In this document: positions 8,448-16,236 of the stretch, piece after piece | Layout: each line of letters starts with the position of its first letter | Numbering within the stretch: position 1 is the first letter of the stretch | Assembly (NCBI GenBank): GCA_021812745.1 | Contig: JAKAMS010000015.1 | Coordinates: forward strand, 1 to 16,346 | Length of the DNA: 16,346 bases | Direction of reading: 5' to 3' | DNA from: Bacteroidota bacterium | Lineage (GTDB): Bacteria > Bacteroidota > Ignavibacteria > Ignavibacteriales > Melioribacteraceae | Made by a program: the position numbers and the translations under genes | The notes under the pieces: generated by a model | What the model was told of the DNA's origin: nothing | Seen by the model: the letters and a program-made list of their open reading frames with translations, nothing else | Database searches by the model: none

Positions 8448-9269
8448 ATGAAAAATTACAAAGCATTTATTATTAACACACTTACCAACACGCATATGGG
8501 GTCGGGAGAATCTCATATAGGTGTAGTTGACAATTTAATTCAAAAAGATCCGGTCACTAAAATTCCAGTTTTTCATTCGTCGGGAATTAAAGGAGCCTTA
8601 AAATGGCATTTTAAGGATAATCCCGTTATTGATAAAGATTTATTGTTTGGGAAAGAAGACGACCAAGCCGGGCATTTAATTATTAATGAAGCAACTCTGA
8701 TAGTTTTACCGCTTCGCTCTACGCACAAAGTTTATTTTGAATGCACATCTCCTTTAGTACTCGAAGAGTATTTTCAGTCTCTGAATAATTTTTTACCGTT
8801 AGGAATAGATGTAAGCGCGTTTATTAATTATTTGCGCTTGCTGCCGAACGACTTTCTAACGTTTGAAAGTTTTGCAGATATAGAGATTGAAGATTATTCC
8901 AATTGTGGGATCATGAATTATAACATTCCTATCGGCGGTTTTCAAATAAACAAACTCCTACAGGATTATTGTCATGTTGATCTGTCGCGTTTTGCAATTT
9001 TCAAAGACGAGATATTCAAAGATGTATGTGATAACTATTTGCCGGTTATTGCAAGAAACCAAATAAATGAAGATGGAACCAGCGGTAATTTGTTTTATGA
9101 AGAAGTATTACCAAGAAGAACAAAAGTGAGCTTATTGCTTGGTGATGATGGGGCACTAAACTCTAAATTTGATTTGTTCTGTGATGAGCTAATCAAACCG
9201 TCCGAGATCATTCAATTTGGAGGAAATTATTCTGTAGGATATGGATTTTGTAAAATTAATATAGTTTGA
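8448..9269 (+). CDS. cmr4: Type III-B backbone RNase Cmr4 (Cas7 group)
   Basis: This 273-aa protein has the clearest RAMP signature of the set: THMGSGESHIGVVDNLIQKD at 15-34, then PVFHSSGIKGALKWHF, matching the family pattern G.G...GvvD.pI.RD...lP.i.gSS.KGalR. Asp28 in GVVD corresponds to the catalytic aspartate (D26 in Pyrococcus furiosus Cmr4) that cuts target RNA at 6-nt intervals. The C-terminal FGGNYSVGYGFCKI is the usual glycine loop. Several copies form the backbone that binds the crRNA spacer. A strong AAGGAGG site at 8435-8441 precedes the start, consistent with higher expression of a multi-copy subunit. Confidence 0.95.
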   Translation: MKNYKAFIINTLTNTHMGSGESHIGVVDNLIQKDPVTKIPVFHSSGIKGALKWHFKDNPVIDKDLLFGKEDDQAGHLIINEATLIVLPLRSTHKVYFECTSPLVLEEYFQSLNNFLPLGIDVSAFINYLRLLPNDFLTFESFADIEIEDYSNCGIMNYNIPIGGFQINKLLQDYCHVDLSRFAIFKDEIFKDVCDNYLPVIARNQINEDGTSGNLFYEEVLPRRTKVSLLLGDDGALNSKFDLFCDELIKPSEIIQFGGNYSVGYGFCKINIV

Positions 9270-9277
9270 GGTAAGCC

Positions 9278-9706
9278 ATGAATCAGAAGAATATTGAAAA
9301 GCTAATTCCAATTGCACTAATTGAACTAAATAATAGCACGCCTGACTATAAGTTGGTTAATCCAGATGATTCAATTGATTCAACTTATTACAGCTATATT
9401 GATTCCTTTGGTATATCTGTAAGAATGTCGGGCTTAATAACTACACTAACATTCTATAAACCTCTAAATGATGAAGATGAAAGAAAGAAAAAACATAGCA
9501 GGGTGAAAATCTATAATCTTTTTGCCAGAGTTCTAAAAAAAGGAGACCTATTGAAGGATTGGAATGGAGACTTTTTGCAATATGTAATTGCTAATAAGGA
9601 GGATACAATAAAAAAACTGTATATAAGAAATAGAATTATAGAAACTGCTGCAGCTTGCAAACTTGCAATTAAGACATTCAAGAAGAATATTGTTGAGGAG
9701 GAATAA
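9278..9706 (+). CDS. cmr5: Type III-B small subunit Cmr5 (Cas11 group)
   Basis: This 142-aa, mostly alpha-helical protein lies between cmr4 and cmr6, exactly where cmr5 is expected. The segment YYSYIDSFGISVRMSGLITT followed by LTFYKP fits the Cmr5 pattern in which a helix leads into G.....ia.y. The last third, with TAAACKLAIKTFKKNI, resembles the C-terminal helix of the family. Cmr5 forms the inner filament of the complex next to Cmr4 and helps bind target RNA. A GAGGT site precedes the start, and the end abuts cmr6 (2-nt gap), whose ribosome binding site lies inside cmr5. Assignment is mainly by size, helicity and position. Confidence 0.8.
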   Translation: MNQKNIEKLIPIALIELNNSTPDYKLVNPDDSIDSTYYSYIDSFGISVRMSGLITTLTFYKPLNDEDERKKKHSRVKIYNLFARVLKKGDLLKDWNGDFLQYVIANKEDTIKKLYIRNRIIETAAACKLAIKTFKKNIVEEE

Positions 9707-9708
9707 TT

Positions 9709-10473
9709 ATGGCAGCTTCAAATCCTTCGCATTATTATTATATTAAAAATAAATCCGATCTTGATCAAGAATATGCCCAACCGATATTTATTTCTACTCT
9801 AGTAAATCAATTTACTTCATCATTTTTTGGAATGCCGAATGCAGCAAATTCATTTACGCTTACATTTAAATATCCGGGGCTGCTTGTTGGTTCGGGTTAT
9901 TTACACCCTAAGGTAAACGAAGAAGATTATCAACTCGGTTTTTATTTTGATTTCACTTCGGGTTTGCCGGTTATTCCAGGCACATCAATAAAAGGCGTGC
10001 TGAAAAATGCATTCCCTTTTCAAGCAGCAAGCGAAGAAGAGCTTAAACAAAAATCAGATTACATTTTTGAAAAATTCAACGAAACTAATGAGTTTATAAA
10101 TCCAGAAGGCTCTCCATTGAATGGTCTATTAAAAAATAATCTGTTAGAAAAACAAACGCTTGAAGAAATATTCTTTCAGGGAAAACAAATATTCTTTGAT
10201 GCCTATGTAATGGGATTAAATTCCTCCTTAAGATTATTTGAAACAGACTATATTACTCCTCATACGGCGGGTAAATTCAAATCACCTAACCCGATTAAAT
10301 TCCTTAAAGTGGCTTCGGATACTGAATTTTGTTTTCAGTTTTTTATAACTGAGTATTCTTCAAACGGAATAATAATAAGTGCTAAACAAAAGGAAAATCT
10401 TTTTAAGAGAATCCTTCTCGATTTTGGCATTGGCGCTAAGCGCAACGTGGGTTACGGGCAATTTGCAGAATAA
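9709..10473 (+). CDS. cmr6: Type III-B RAMP protein Cmr6
   Basis: This 254-aa RAMP protein carries GLLVGSGYLHPKVNEEDYQL, then GLPVIPGTSIKGVLKNAFPF, the typical G.G......g.pyIPGTSIKGvLR of Cmr6. HTAGKFKSPNPIKFLKVASD matches the PP.D...P.pi.FL.v segment, and DFGIGAKRNVGYGQF at the end is the glycine-rich loop. Cmr6 caps the Cmr4 filament together with Cmr1. A strong GAGGAGG site overlaps the end of cmr5, and the stop codon lies 6 nt before the Cas6-RT-Cas1 start, so the effector and adaptation genes appear co-transcribed. Confidence 0.92.
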   Translation: MAASNPSHYYYIKNKSDLDQEYAQPIFISTLVNQFTSSFFGMPNAANSFTLTFKYPGLLVGSGYLHPKVNEEDYQLGFYFDFTSGLPVIPGTSIKGVLKNAFPFQAASEEELKQKSDYIFEKFNETNEFINPEGSPLNGLLKNNLLEKQTLEEIFFQGKQIFFDAYVMGLNSSLRLFETDYITPHTAGKFKSPNPIKFLKVASDTEFCFQFFITEYSSNGIIISAKQKENLFKRILLDFGIGAKRNVGYGQFAE

Positions 10474-10479
10474 ATATTT

Positions 10480-13278
10480 ATGAATAATAATTTCTTTACC
10501 GGCAAATATATTTCTTTTGAACTCCACACTTTCAAACTGCAGTTTGAAATTACGCGAGGTTATAATTTCCCTTATTACCATGGGGCGCAGGTAAACAGTC
10601 TGCTTAGCAGTACATTTGATAGACACCCGCTTGGTAAAAATATAATACCGTACCCAGTTGAATCGGGGAAAGTTAATTTCATAAAAGGGGATAAATATAA
10701 TCTCGGTCTTTCTATTCTTGGTAACGAGATTTCTTCAGTTGAACAAATCCGTCAATCTTTTTTCGACTCCAAGACCAATGATGCGGGCGATATAGCGAAC
10801 GTATTTAAACTTGTTGGAGTAGAAGAAGTCGCTTTTGGCAACGGTATTTCTTCAGGTATAAATTTCCCGTTGCATTTAAGATTTATTACGCCGTTGAGAC
10901 ATGCCAGGAAAGAAAAAGAAACTGGAAAAAGATTTTTCGACCCATCCCATTTTGATCCTCAATATTTTTTAGAGTTACTTCTAAACAGATTTAACGAACT
11001 TAAAGACCTCGTTAAATTATCGGCAGCAGATATAGACACTACTATTCCAGCTAGCGAGCTTCTGGAAAAAAATCTCATGTGGATTGACATGCCGTTCAGC
11101 AAGACTCTTGGTGGAATAATCGGCGGAATAAAGTTTAATGCAGAGCTAAACGATTTCTGGAAAGAAATATTATGGTGCGGTCAGTTTATTCATGCCGGTT
11201 TAAACTCCAGTTTCGGTTTTGGAAAATACATAATCGACAAAGTTTCCTCTCCGGCAAATTATATATCGAGAGCAGAGAGCTTTTTGAACGAAGCGCTGAT
11301 GGAAAGCAATATGAACGAGGCATTTCAGCATGTTAAAAGCAGTTCCCACCCGGAACATGCTGAAAGATTTCAAGAGTTCGAAAAAACATTATCATCAAAC
11401 ATCAATTCTATTATTACTTCCGTCAAAACCGGCGAATATATTCCCAGCGATCTTATCGGTATGATGATAGAAAAATCCGGCGGCAATAAACGGGCTTTAG
11501 CGGTGCCAGATGTTAGGGATCGAATTTTGCAGAGAGCTGTTGCCAATATTATTACGCCGTCAATTGAAAGACTGCTTGAAGACACTTCCTTTGCTTATAG
11601 AAAAGGTTTATCCAGAAAGACTGCCGCAAGAGCCATTAAGGAAGCTAAATCAAAAGGAATGAACTATGTTCTGAAATGCGATATTGAAGCATTCTTCGAT
11701 AATGTAGATTGGCAGATTCTTTTTAAAAAACTTGACATTCTTTTCGGCAACGATCCCGTTTTATCATTGCTTAAAGTATGGGTTAGACAGTCTGTTATTC
11801 TTAACAACTTAAGAATTATACGCAGGCAGGGGCTTCCGCAAGGATCCGTTATTTCTCCTTTGCTAGCTAATTTATATTTGGATCAATTTGATGAAGAAAT
11901 TGAAGACCGCTTTAAATTAATCCGTTATGCAGATGATGTATTAATTCTTTGCAGATCGGAAGAAGAAGCCGAGGAAGCCAAACGCGAAGTTGAAGAATCT
12001 TTGAAAGAATTGAAGTTGGAGATTAATAAAAACAAAGAAGGTATATTTACTTTTGACGAAGGATTTCAATACCTGGGTTATCTTTTTGCTAAGTCACAAA
12101 TAAAAGAGAGTAAAACCGGGAAGCCGGTTTTCGTTTCGGACAAGAATGAATTGGACGAAGACGTTAAATTGCATAAAAACAACTGGATTGCCCATGCAAG
12201 TACAGATAATATAAAGTCCATAGATTCAATAAAGCTTAAGCGTCCGGCTACTGCGGAAACTATCCGTCCGCAAGCGGAACTTCGATCCCAGATTCCAATT
12301 TATGTTAACGGTTATTCAAATTCCGTAAGGGTGGATGGAGACGCTCTTGTAATAACCGATGAAGAAGCAGAGGAATCCAACCCCAAAAAAATTCCGTTTG
12401 ATCAAATTGGTCTTGTTCTTTTTCTTGGCATGCCGCGCGTTACTCTGCCAGCGGTAGTAAAGCTGAAAGAAAACAACATCCCGTTATATTTTGCACATGG
12501 CAGTGGTAAACTTTATCTCTCTATTCTTAACGAACCTAAAAATTATTCCTTCTGGATGAAGCAGCTTAAGATTTCTGAAGACGAAACAGCCAAGCTGAAT
12601 TTTGCTAAAAACATTGTTCAGGCAAAAATTCATAATTGTAAAAGTACATTATCGAGGAATGACGGTGACGCCGCTTTAATTGCCCAACTTGATAATTATA
12701 AAAACCTTGCTGCTAATGCAGATTCAATTGACGGACTTAGGGGCATAGAAGGAAAGGCATCTGCAATTTATTTTAACGGTTATGTAGCAATGTTTAGTCC
12801 CGAATGGAAATTTGAGGGCAGGCAAAAGCATCCCGCCGTTGATCCGGTAAATGCAATGCTTTCACTCGGCTATACTCTTCTTTACAATCACATTGCTACC
12901 GCTTTGCAGGCATACGGTATAAATCCGGAAATAGGTTTTTATCACACGCCAAAGCCGAATCATTTTTCACTTGCAAGCGATCTGATTGAAGAAGTACGTT
13001 TTATGATAGACCGACTGGTGCATTACCTTGTAAAACGGAACATTATTACGCTCTCGGATTTTTCAACAGCTCCAGAAGGCAAAAAAGGTTGCTGGATGAA
13101 TTTCGAATCGAGAAAAAAATACATCGCTCAGTTTGAACTTCGGCTGAACACAAAATTTTCTCCCGATGGGATGGATGGTGACGTTACATATTTTCAATAC
13201 TTTTATTTCAATGCGCAAAAGATTCGTAAAATGATTTCGGAAGGGAAGTTGAACTATAATCCGTTAAAGGTCAAGTGA
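10480..13278 (+). CDS. Cas6-reverse transcriptase-Cas1 fusion protein
   Basis: This 932-aa protein has three domains. Residues 1 to about 255 form a Cas6-like RAMP domain (NFPYYHGAQVNSLLSS at 29-44, glycine loop HAGLNSSFGFGKY at 238-250) that should process pre-crRNA. Residues about 320-545 are a group II intron-related reverse transcriptase: KRALAVPDVRDRILQRAV, first catalytic Asp401 in KCDIEAFFDN, QGSVISPLLANL, and YADD at 483-486. Residues about 600-932 are Cas1: IYVNGYSNSV near 606, Glu757 in GIEG, His822 in GFYHTP, and Asp834/Glu837 in SLASDLIEE, covering the metal-binding triad. With Cas2 it should integrate spacers, possibly from RNA via cDNA, as shown for the Marinomonas mediterranea Cas6-RT-Cas1 protein. 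All visible catalytic residues are intact. No Shine-Dalgarno is seen, so it probably relies on coupling to cmr6. Confidence 0.95.
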   Translation: MNNNFFTGKYISFELHTFKLQFEITRGYNFPYYHGAQVNSLLSSTFDRHPLGKNIIPYPVESGKVNFIKGDKYNLGLSILGNEISSVEQIRQSFFDSKTNDAGDIANVFKLVGVEEVAFGNGISSGINFPLHLRFITPLRHARKEKETGKRFFDPSHFDPQYFLELLLNRFNELKDLVKLSAADIDTTIPASELLEKNLMWIDMPFSKTLGGIIGGIKFNAELNDFWKEILWCGQFIHAGLNSSFGFGKYIIDKVSSPANYISRAESFLNEALMESNMNEAFQHVKSSSHPEHAERFQEFEKTLSSNINSIITSVKTGEYIPSDLIGMMIEKSGGNKRALAVPDVRDRILQRAVANIITPSIERLLEDTSFAYRKGLSRKTAARAIKEAKSKGMNYVLKCDIEAFFDNVDWQILFKKLDILFGNDPVLSLLKVWVRQSVILNNLRIIRRQGLPQGSVISPLLANLYLDQFDEEIEDRFKLIRYADDVLILCRSEEEAEEAKREVEESLKELKLEINKNKEGIFTFDEGFQYLGYLFAKSQIKESKTGKPVFVSDKNELDEDVKLHKNNWIAHASTDNIKSIDSIKLKRPATAETIRPQAELRSQIPIYVNGYSNSVRVDGDALVITDEEAEESNPKKIPFDQIGLVLFLGMPRVTLPAVVKLKENNIPLYFAHGSGKLYLSILNEPKNYSFWMKQLKISEDETAKLNFAKNIVQAKIHNCKSTLSRNDGDAALIAQLDNYKNLAANADSIDGLRGIEGKASAIYFNGYVAMFSPEWKFEGRQKHPAVDPVNAMLSLGYTLLYNHIATALQAYGINPEIGFYHTPKPNHFSLASDLIEEVRFMIDRLVHYLVKRNIITLSDFSTAPEGKKGCWMNFESRKKYIAQFELRLNTKFSPDGMDGDVTYFQYFYFNAQKIRKMISEGKLNYNPLKVK

Positions 13279-13350
13279 ACCCCTCTCAAACACTCTTCAT
13301 TATTAAATGAGAGGGAATTTGGAACCCTTCCCTTTCGTAATGGGAAGGGT
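13277..13350. repeat. GC-rich palindromic element upstream of the DUF559 gene
   Basis: Directly at the Cas1 stop codon begins GAACCCCTCTCAAAC, followed by two hairpins: CCCTCTCA (13281-13288) / TGAGAGGG (13308-13315), and ACCCTTCCC (13324-13332) / GGGAAGGGT (13342-13350). The opening word recurs with one mismatch at 13727. Composition is strikingly different from the AT-rich neighbours. It could act as a transcription attenuator, but the arrangement looks like REP-type or mobile palindromic repeats that travel with DUF559 genes. Confidence 0.7.
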
Positions 13351-13374
13351 AGGATAGATTCGAGAGGACTTGAT

Positions 13375-13932
13375 ATGACAAAACATTACAACAAAAAAGA
13401 AATGCAACAAAGGCGAAGACAACTACGCCGAAACATGACCTACTGTGAAAAAATTGTCTGGATATATTTACGAAAGAGACAGATGAAGGAAAGATTTCTC
13501 CGTCAGTATTCTGTTGATAATTATGTGATAGATTTCTACTGTCCCAAACTAAAGCTTGCCGTAGAAATAGACGGCGATGTTCATAAAGAAAAAATTCAAA
13601 AAGAGTATGATCTTGAAAGACAAAGTTATTTGGAGAGCTTCGGAATTACCTTTGTGAGAATTGAAAACGAAGAACTGCTTGGCAATCCGAATATGGCGTT
13701 TGAGAAGATTGAAAGGGAAATAAAGCGAACCCCTCCCAAACCCTCCCCTTTAGCAAAGGGGAGGGTTTTTAAAACTCCCTCCCTTTTACAAAGGGAGGGC
13801 CGGGGAGGGTTCAGGAGGAGAGAACAACATGCTCTACATAATTTCATACGATATTTCCGACAACAAACGTCGTCTCAAAACATCCGGTTTTCTGGAAGGA
13901 CATGGAGAGAGAGTTCAAGAATCTGTCTTTGA
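13375..13932 (+). CDS. DUF559-family endonuclease (PD-(D/E)XK, Vsr-like)
   Basis: The open frame encodes 185 aa, but the recognisable domain covers only about residues 12-117: MTYCEKIVWIYLR, then RQYSVDNYVIDFYCP and KLAVEIDGDVH, with Asp53, Glu64 and Asp66 as likely metal ligands of a PD-(D/E)XK/Vsr-like fold, ending at AFEKIEREI. From residue 118 on, the frame reads through two GC-rich hairpins (Pro-rich tail) and overlaps cas2 by 104 nt in another frame. That tail is probably not functional, though it would be translated as there is no earlier stop. DUF559 proteins are widespread small nucleases of unclear role. The gene sits between RT-Cas1 and cas2, which normally adjoin, and is bracketed by hairpin repeats. 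It may be a mobile passenger or an accessory nuclease for spacer acquisition. AGAGGA at 13362-13367 may serve as the ribosome binding site. Confidence 0.8.
   Translation: MTKHYNKKEMQQRRRQLRRNMTYCEKIVWIYLRKRQMKERFLRQYSVDNYVIDFYCPKLKLAVEIDGDVHKEKIQKEYDLERQSYLESFGITFVRIENEELLGNPNMAFEKIEREIKRTPPKPSPLAKGRVFKTPSLLQREGRGGFRRREQHALHNFIRYFRQQTSSQNIRFSGRTWRESSRICL
13727..13812. repeat. GC-rich palindromic element between DUF559 and cas2
   Basis: GAACCCCTCCCAAAC at 13727-13741 opens the element. A perfect 13-bp hairpin follows, AAACCCTCCCCTT (13738-13750) / AAGGGGAGGGTTT (13756-13768), then a 10-bp hairpin CCCTCCCTTT (13777-13786) / AAAGGGAGGG (13790-13799), and GGGGAGGGTTC closes it near 13802-13812. 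The ends form an imperfect outer inverted repeat. The first hairpin is followed by TT and A-rich sequence and could weakly terminate transcription ahead of cas2. The element ends right at the cas2 ribosome binding site. Confidence 0.8.
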
Positions 13933-14104
13933 ATGTAAATTCCCTTCGGATAAATTACAGGTTGTAATTAAACAGCTTTCGCAATTGATAGAGGAAGAAG
14001 ACAATATTAGAATTTACCCCATTTGCGAAGATTGTTTTTCTAAAGCCATAGGCATAGGCAAATTTACAAAGACAATAATTGACCAAGGATTTGGAATATT
14101 TTGA
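13829..14104 (+). CDS. cas2: CRISPR adaptation protein Cas2
   Basis: This 91-aa protein is of normal Cas2 size. The ferredoxin-like start MLYIISYDISDNKRR carries the conserved Asp8 after the first beta strand, followed by GHGERVQESVFEC and the IRIYPICEDC strand near residue 60-70. Cas2 is the dimeric scaffold that bridges two Cas1 dimers in the integrase complex; here the Cas1 partner is the Cas6-RT-Cas1 fusion. AGGAGG at 13813-13818 is a strong ribosome binding site. The start lies inside the DUF559 frame, in a different frame. The gene ends 240 nt before the first CRISPR repeat. Confidence 0.95.
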   Translation: MLYIISYDISDNKRRLKTSGFLEGHGERVQESVFECKFPSDKLQVVIKQLSQLIEEEDNIRIYPICEDCFSKAIGIGKFTKTIIDQGFGIF

Positions 14105-14344
14105 ACTCTTCACACCTCGAAAAGCTGTTTTCTACTTTTTCTGCTAATGTCTTTCTTCAGGCTAAGTTAATAGTTGTTATTTTAAGTACGAGGTGTGAAA
14201 TTCTGTAAACCTGTTATCCATAAAGAAATATGTTCTTTGAAATTTTGATTCTTCTCATTTCTCTGTTCAGTGTTTAGCTAAAACCTGCCGAGGTGCGAAA
14301 ACCCCTTTGCAAGTTGTTGCTATATAATATATTATAAGTATAGA
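14105..14344 (+). promoter_or_regulatory. CRISPR leader
   Basis: This AT-rich gene-free stretch lies between cas2 and the first repeat and is the expected leader, with pre-crRNA transcribed on the + strand. The motif TTCACACCTCG at 14109-14119 is the exact reverse complement of CGAGGTGTGAA at 14189-14199, and a third copy with one change, CGAGGTGCGAA, lies at 14289-14299, exactly 100 bp after the second. A TATAAT box at 14323-14328 and TATAAG at 14333-14338 sit just before the first repeat, with no clear -35 element. The repeated motif could be a binding site for the adaptation complex or an accessory DNA-bending protein. That role is inferred. Confidence 0.8.
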
Positions 14345-16046
14345 GTTTGAATGAGATTTGTCGATGAGTCGATTGAGACATATCTGAATGATCTGAGAAC
14401 TTGCAATGTTACCAGTTTGAATGAGATTTGTCGATGAGTCGATTGAGACAGAATAAGTTTCGCTCCAATCGTTATCCGTTAAAGGTTTGAATGAGATTTG
14501 TCGATGAGTCGATTGAGACGATATTCATTATTGGGAGTAGCATCTACGTAAATAATAGTTTGAATGAGATTTGTCGATGAGTCGATTGAGACGAAACAAG
14601 TCCGCCATAATCAATCACGATTTTCTCGTTTGAATGAGATTTGTCGATGAGTCGATTGAGACAATTTAAAACTTTTCGGGTTAAGGGAACTTTTCACGGG
14701 TTTGAATGAGATTTGTCGATGAGTCGATTGAGACACTCTAGCAATACCTACTGATGAAAGAAGCTTGCAGTTTGAATGAGATTTGTCGATGAGTCGATTG
14801 AGACTTGATTATTCTCGTCGGCCGCTTGTCCATCCATGTTTGAATGAGATTTGTCGATGAGTCGATTGAGACTCTTGAAACACATTCTCTTTACTACTTC
14901 CACATAGGTTTGAATGAGATTTGTCGATGAGTCGATTGAGACTGTTGGTCATGGTTCCTCTAAAAAATCTTCTTGGGTTTGAATGAGATTTGTCGATGAG
15001 TCGATTGAGACGATCGAAGCGAACACTGGGAACCGGATCATCAAAGTTTGAATGAGATTTGTCGATGAGTCGATTGAGACTAAGATAGTGAATGGTTCGA
15101 GTTAGTCGGCAAACGTTTGAATGAGATTTGTCGATGAGTCGATTGAGACTTTATGTCTCACGTTTTTCTCCTTAGTTTATGAACGTTTGAATGAGATTTG
15201 TCGATGAGTCGATTGAGACCTCCTGAAATTCTCTGGGCAGTTGCTTGTACATTTGTGTTTGAATGAGATTTGTCGATGAGTCGATTGAGACCTAAGACTC
15301 GTCACTTTCCGCATCTTCATGATCATCGTTTGAATGAGATTTGTCGATGAGTCGATTGAGACTATTCCCAAATTCTTTTCGTAATAACCGGCTGCTTTTT
15401 GTTTGAATGAGATTTGTCGATGAGTCGATTGAGACTTCAAAGCTAAAATTTCCTTCACCAAGTACGAGTGTTTGAATGAGATTTGTCGATGAGTCGATTG
15501 AGACTATTCCCAAATTCTTTTCGTAATAACCGGCTGCTTTTTGTTTGAATGAGATTTGTCGATGAGTCGATTGAGACTAAATGATCAACTGACGAATGAT
15601 GTCTTATATAAAGGTTTGAATGAGATTTGTCGATGAGTCGATTGAGACAAAAATCCTTATTATTTGAACACCATCACCAGATGTTTGAATGAGATTTGTC
15701 GATGAGTCGATTGAGACATTGAATCCTGTTCTTCAGATTTTTTTTTGCGCGTTTGAATGAGATTTGTCGATGAGTCGATTGAGACTTAATGGCGATATTT
15801 ATTACCAGGATTAATACTCCGTTTGAATGAGATTTGTCGATGAGTCGATTGAGACGTTTAATTCTTTTGCTTTCTTCACATCCTTCGAGTGTTTGAATGA
15901 GATTTGTCGATGAGTCGATTGAGACAAGAGTATTGACGCCATTGATTACTTTTACTTCGTTTGAATGAGATTTGTCGATGAGTCGATTGAGACTGACATT
16001 AGCAACATAGTCATAACTCCCGGTCCGTTGTTTGAATGAGATTTGT

Positions 16047-16158
16047 ATGCAGATCGATTTCCCGATACGGCTGACGCCTATCGGGACTGCGCTACGCTTC
16101 AGAGACTGCAACGTGCTGTTCAATTGTGAATGAGACCTGTCCCGCTGCCTTCAAGCGG
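16047..16158. repeat. Palindromic insertion(s) splitting CRISPR repeat 25
   Basis: The repeat beginning at 16030 matches the consensus for 17 nt (through GATTTGT, 16040-16046), then is interrupted. Consensus resumes with GATTTGT at 16159-16165 and continues to 16183, so a 7-bp direct repeat flanks the 112-nt insert. The insert has two hairpins: CCCGATA (16061-16067) / TATCGGG (16079-16085) with an inner GGC/GCC, and TCCCGCT (16140-16146) / AGCGGGA (16154-16160). Between them, TGTGAATGAGACCTGT (16125-16140) resembles the first half of the repeat, so this may instead be two damaged repeats, each with its own hairpin at the same site. This looks like REP/BIME-type palindromes. Confidence 0.7.
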
Positions 16159-16236
16159 GATTTGTCGATGAGTCGATTGAGACTATGTAAGAAAACGTTG
16201 CTACATTTACGCCGTCATAGTTTGAATGAGATTTGT

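Noticed and set aside
10480..11250. A seventh independent Cmr RAMP protein fused to RT-Cas1.
   Set aside because: All six Cmr subunits are already present, and the N-terminal domain with its C-terminal glycine loop fits the Cas6 domain known from other Cas6-RT-Cas1 proteins.
14450..14484. Self-targeting by spacer 2, whose end matches 13 nt near the 3' end of the Cas1 gene when the repeat start is included.
   Set aside because: The match is short and on the same strand as the mRNA, so the crRNA would not pair with it; it is most likely chance.
15177..16123. Long minus-strand reading frames through the CRISPR array.
   Set aside because: The reverse complement of the repeat has no stop codon in any of its three frames, so open frames arise automatically from repeat-spacer periodicity; the translations are just repeated repeat-encoded peptides.
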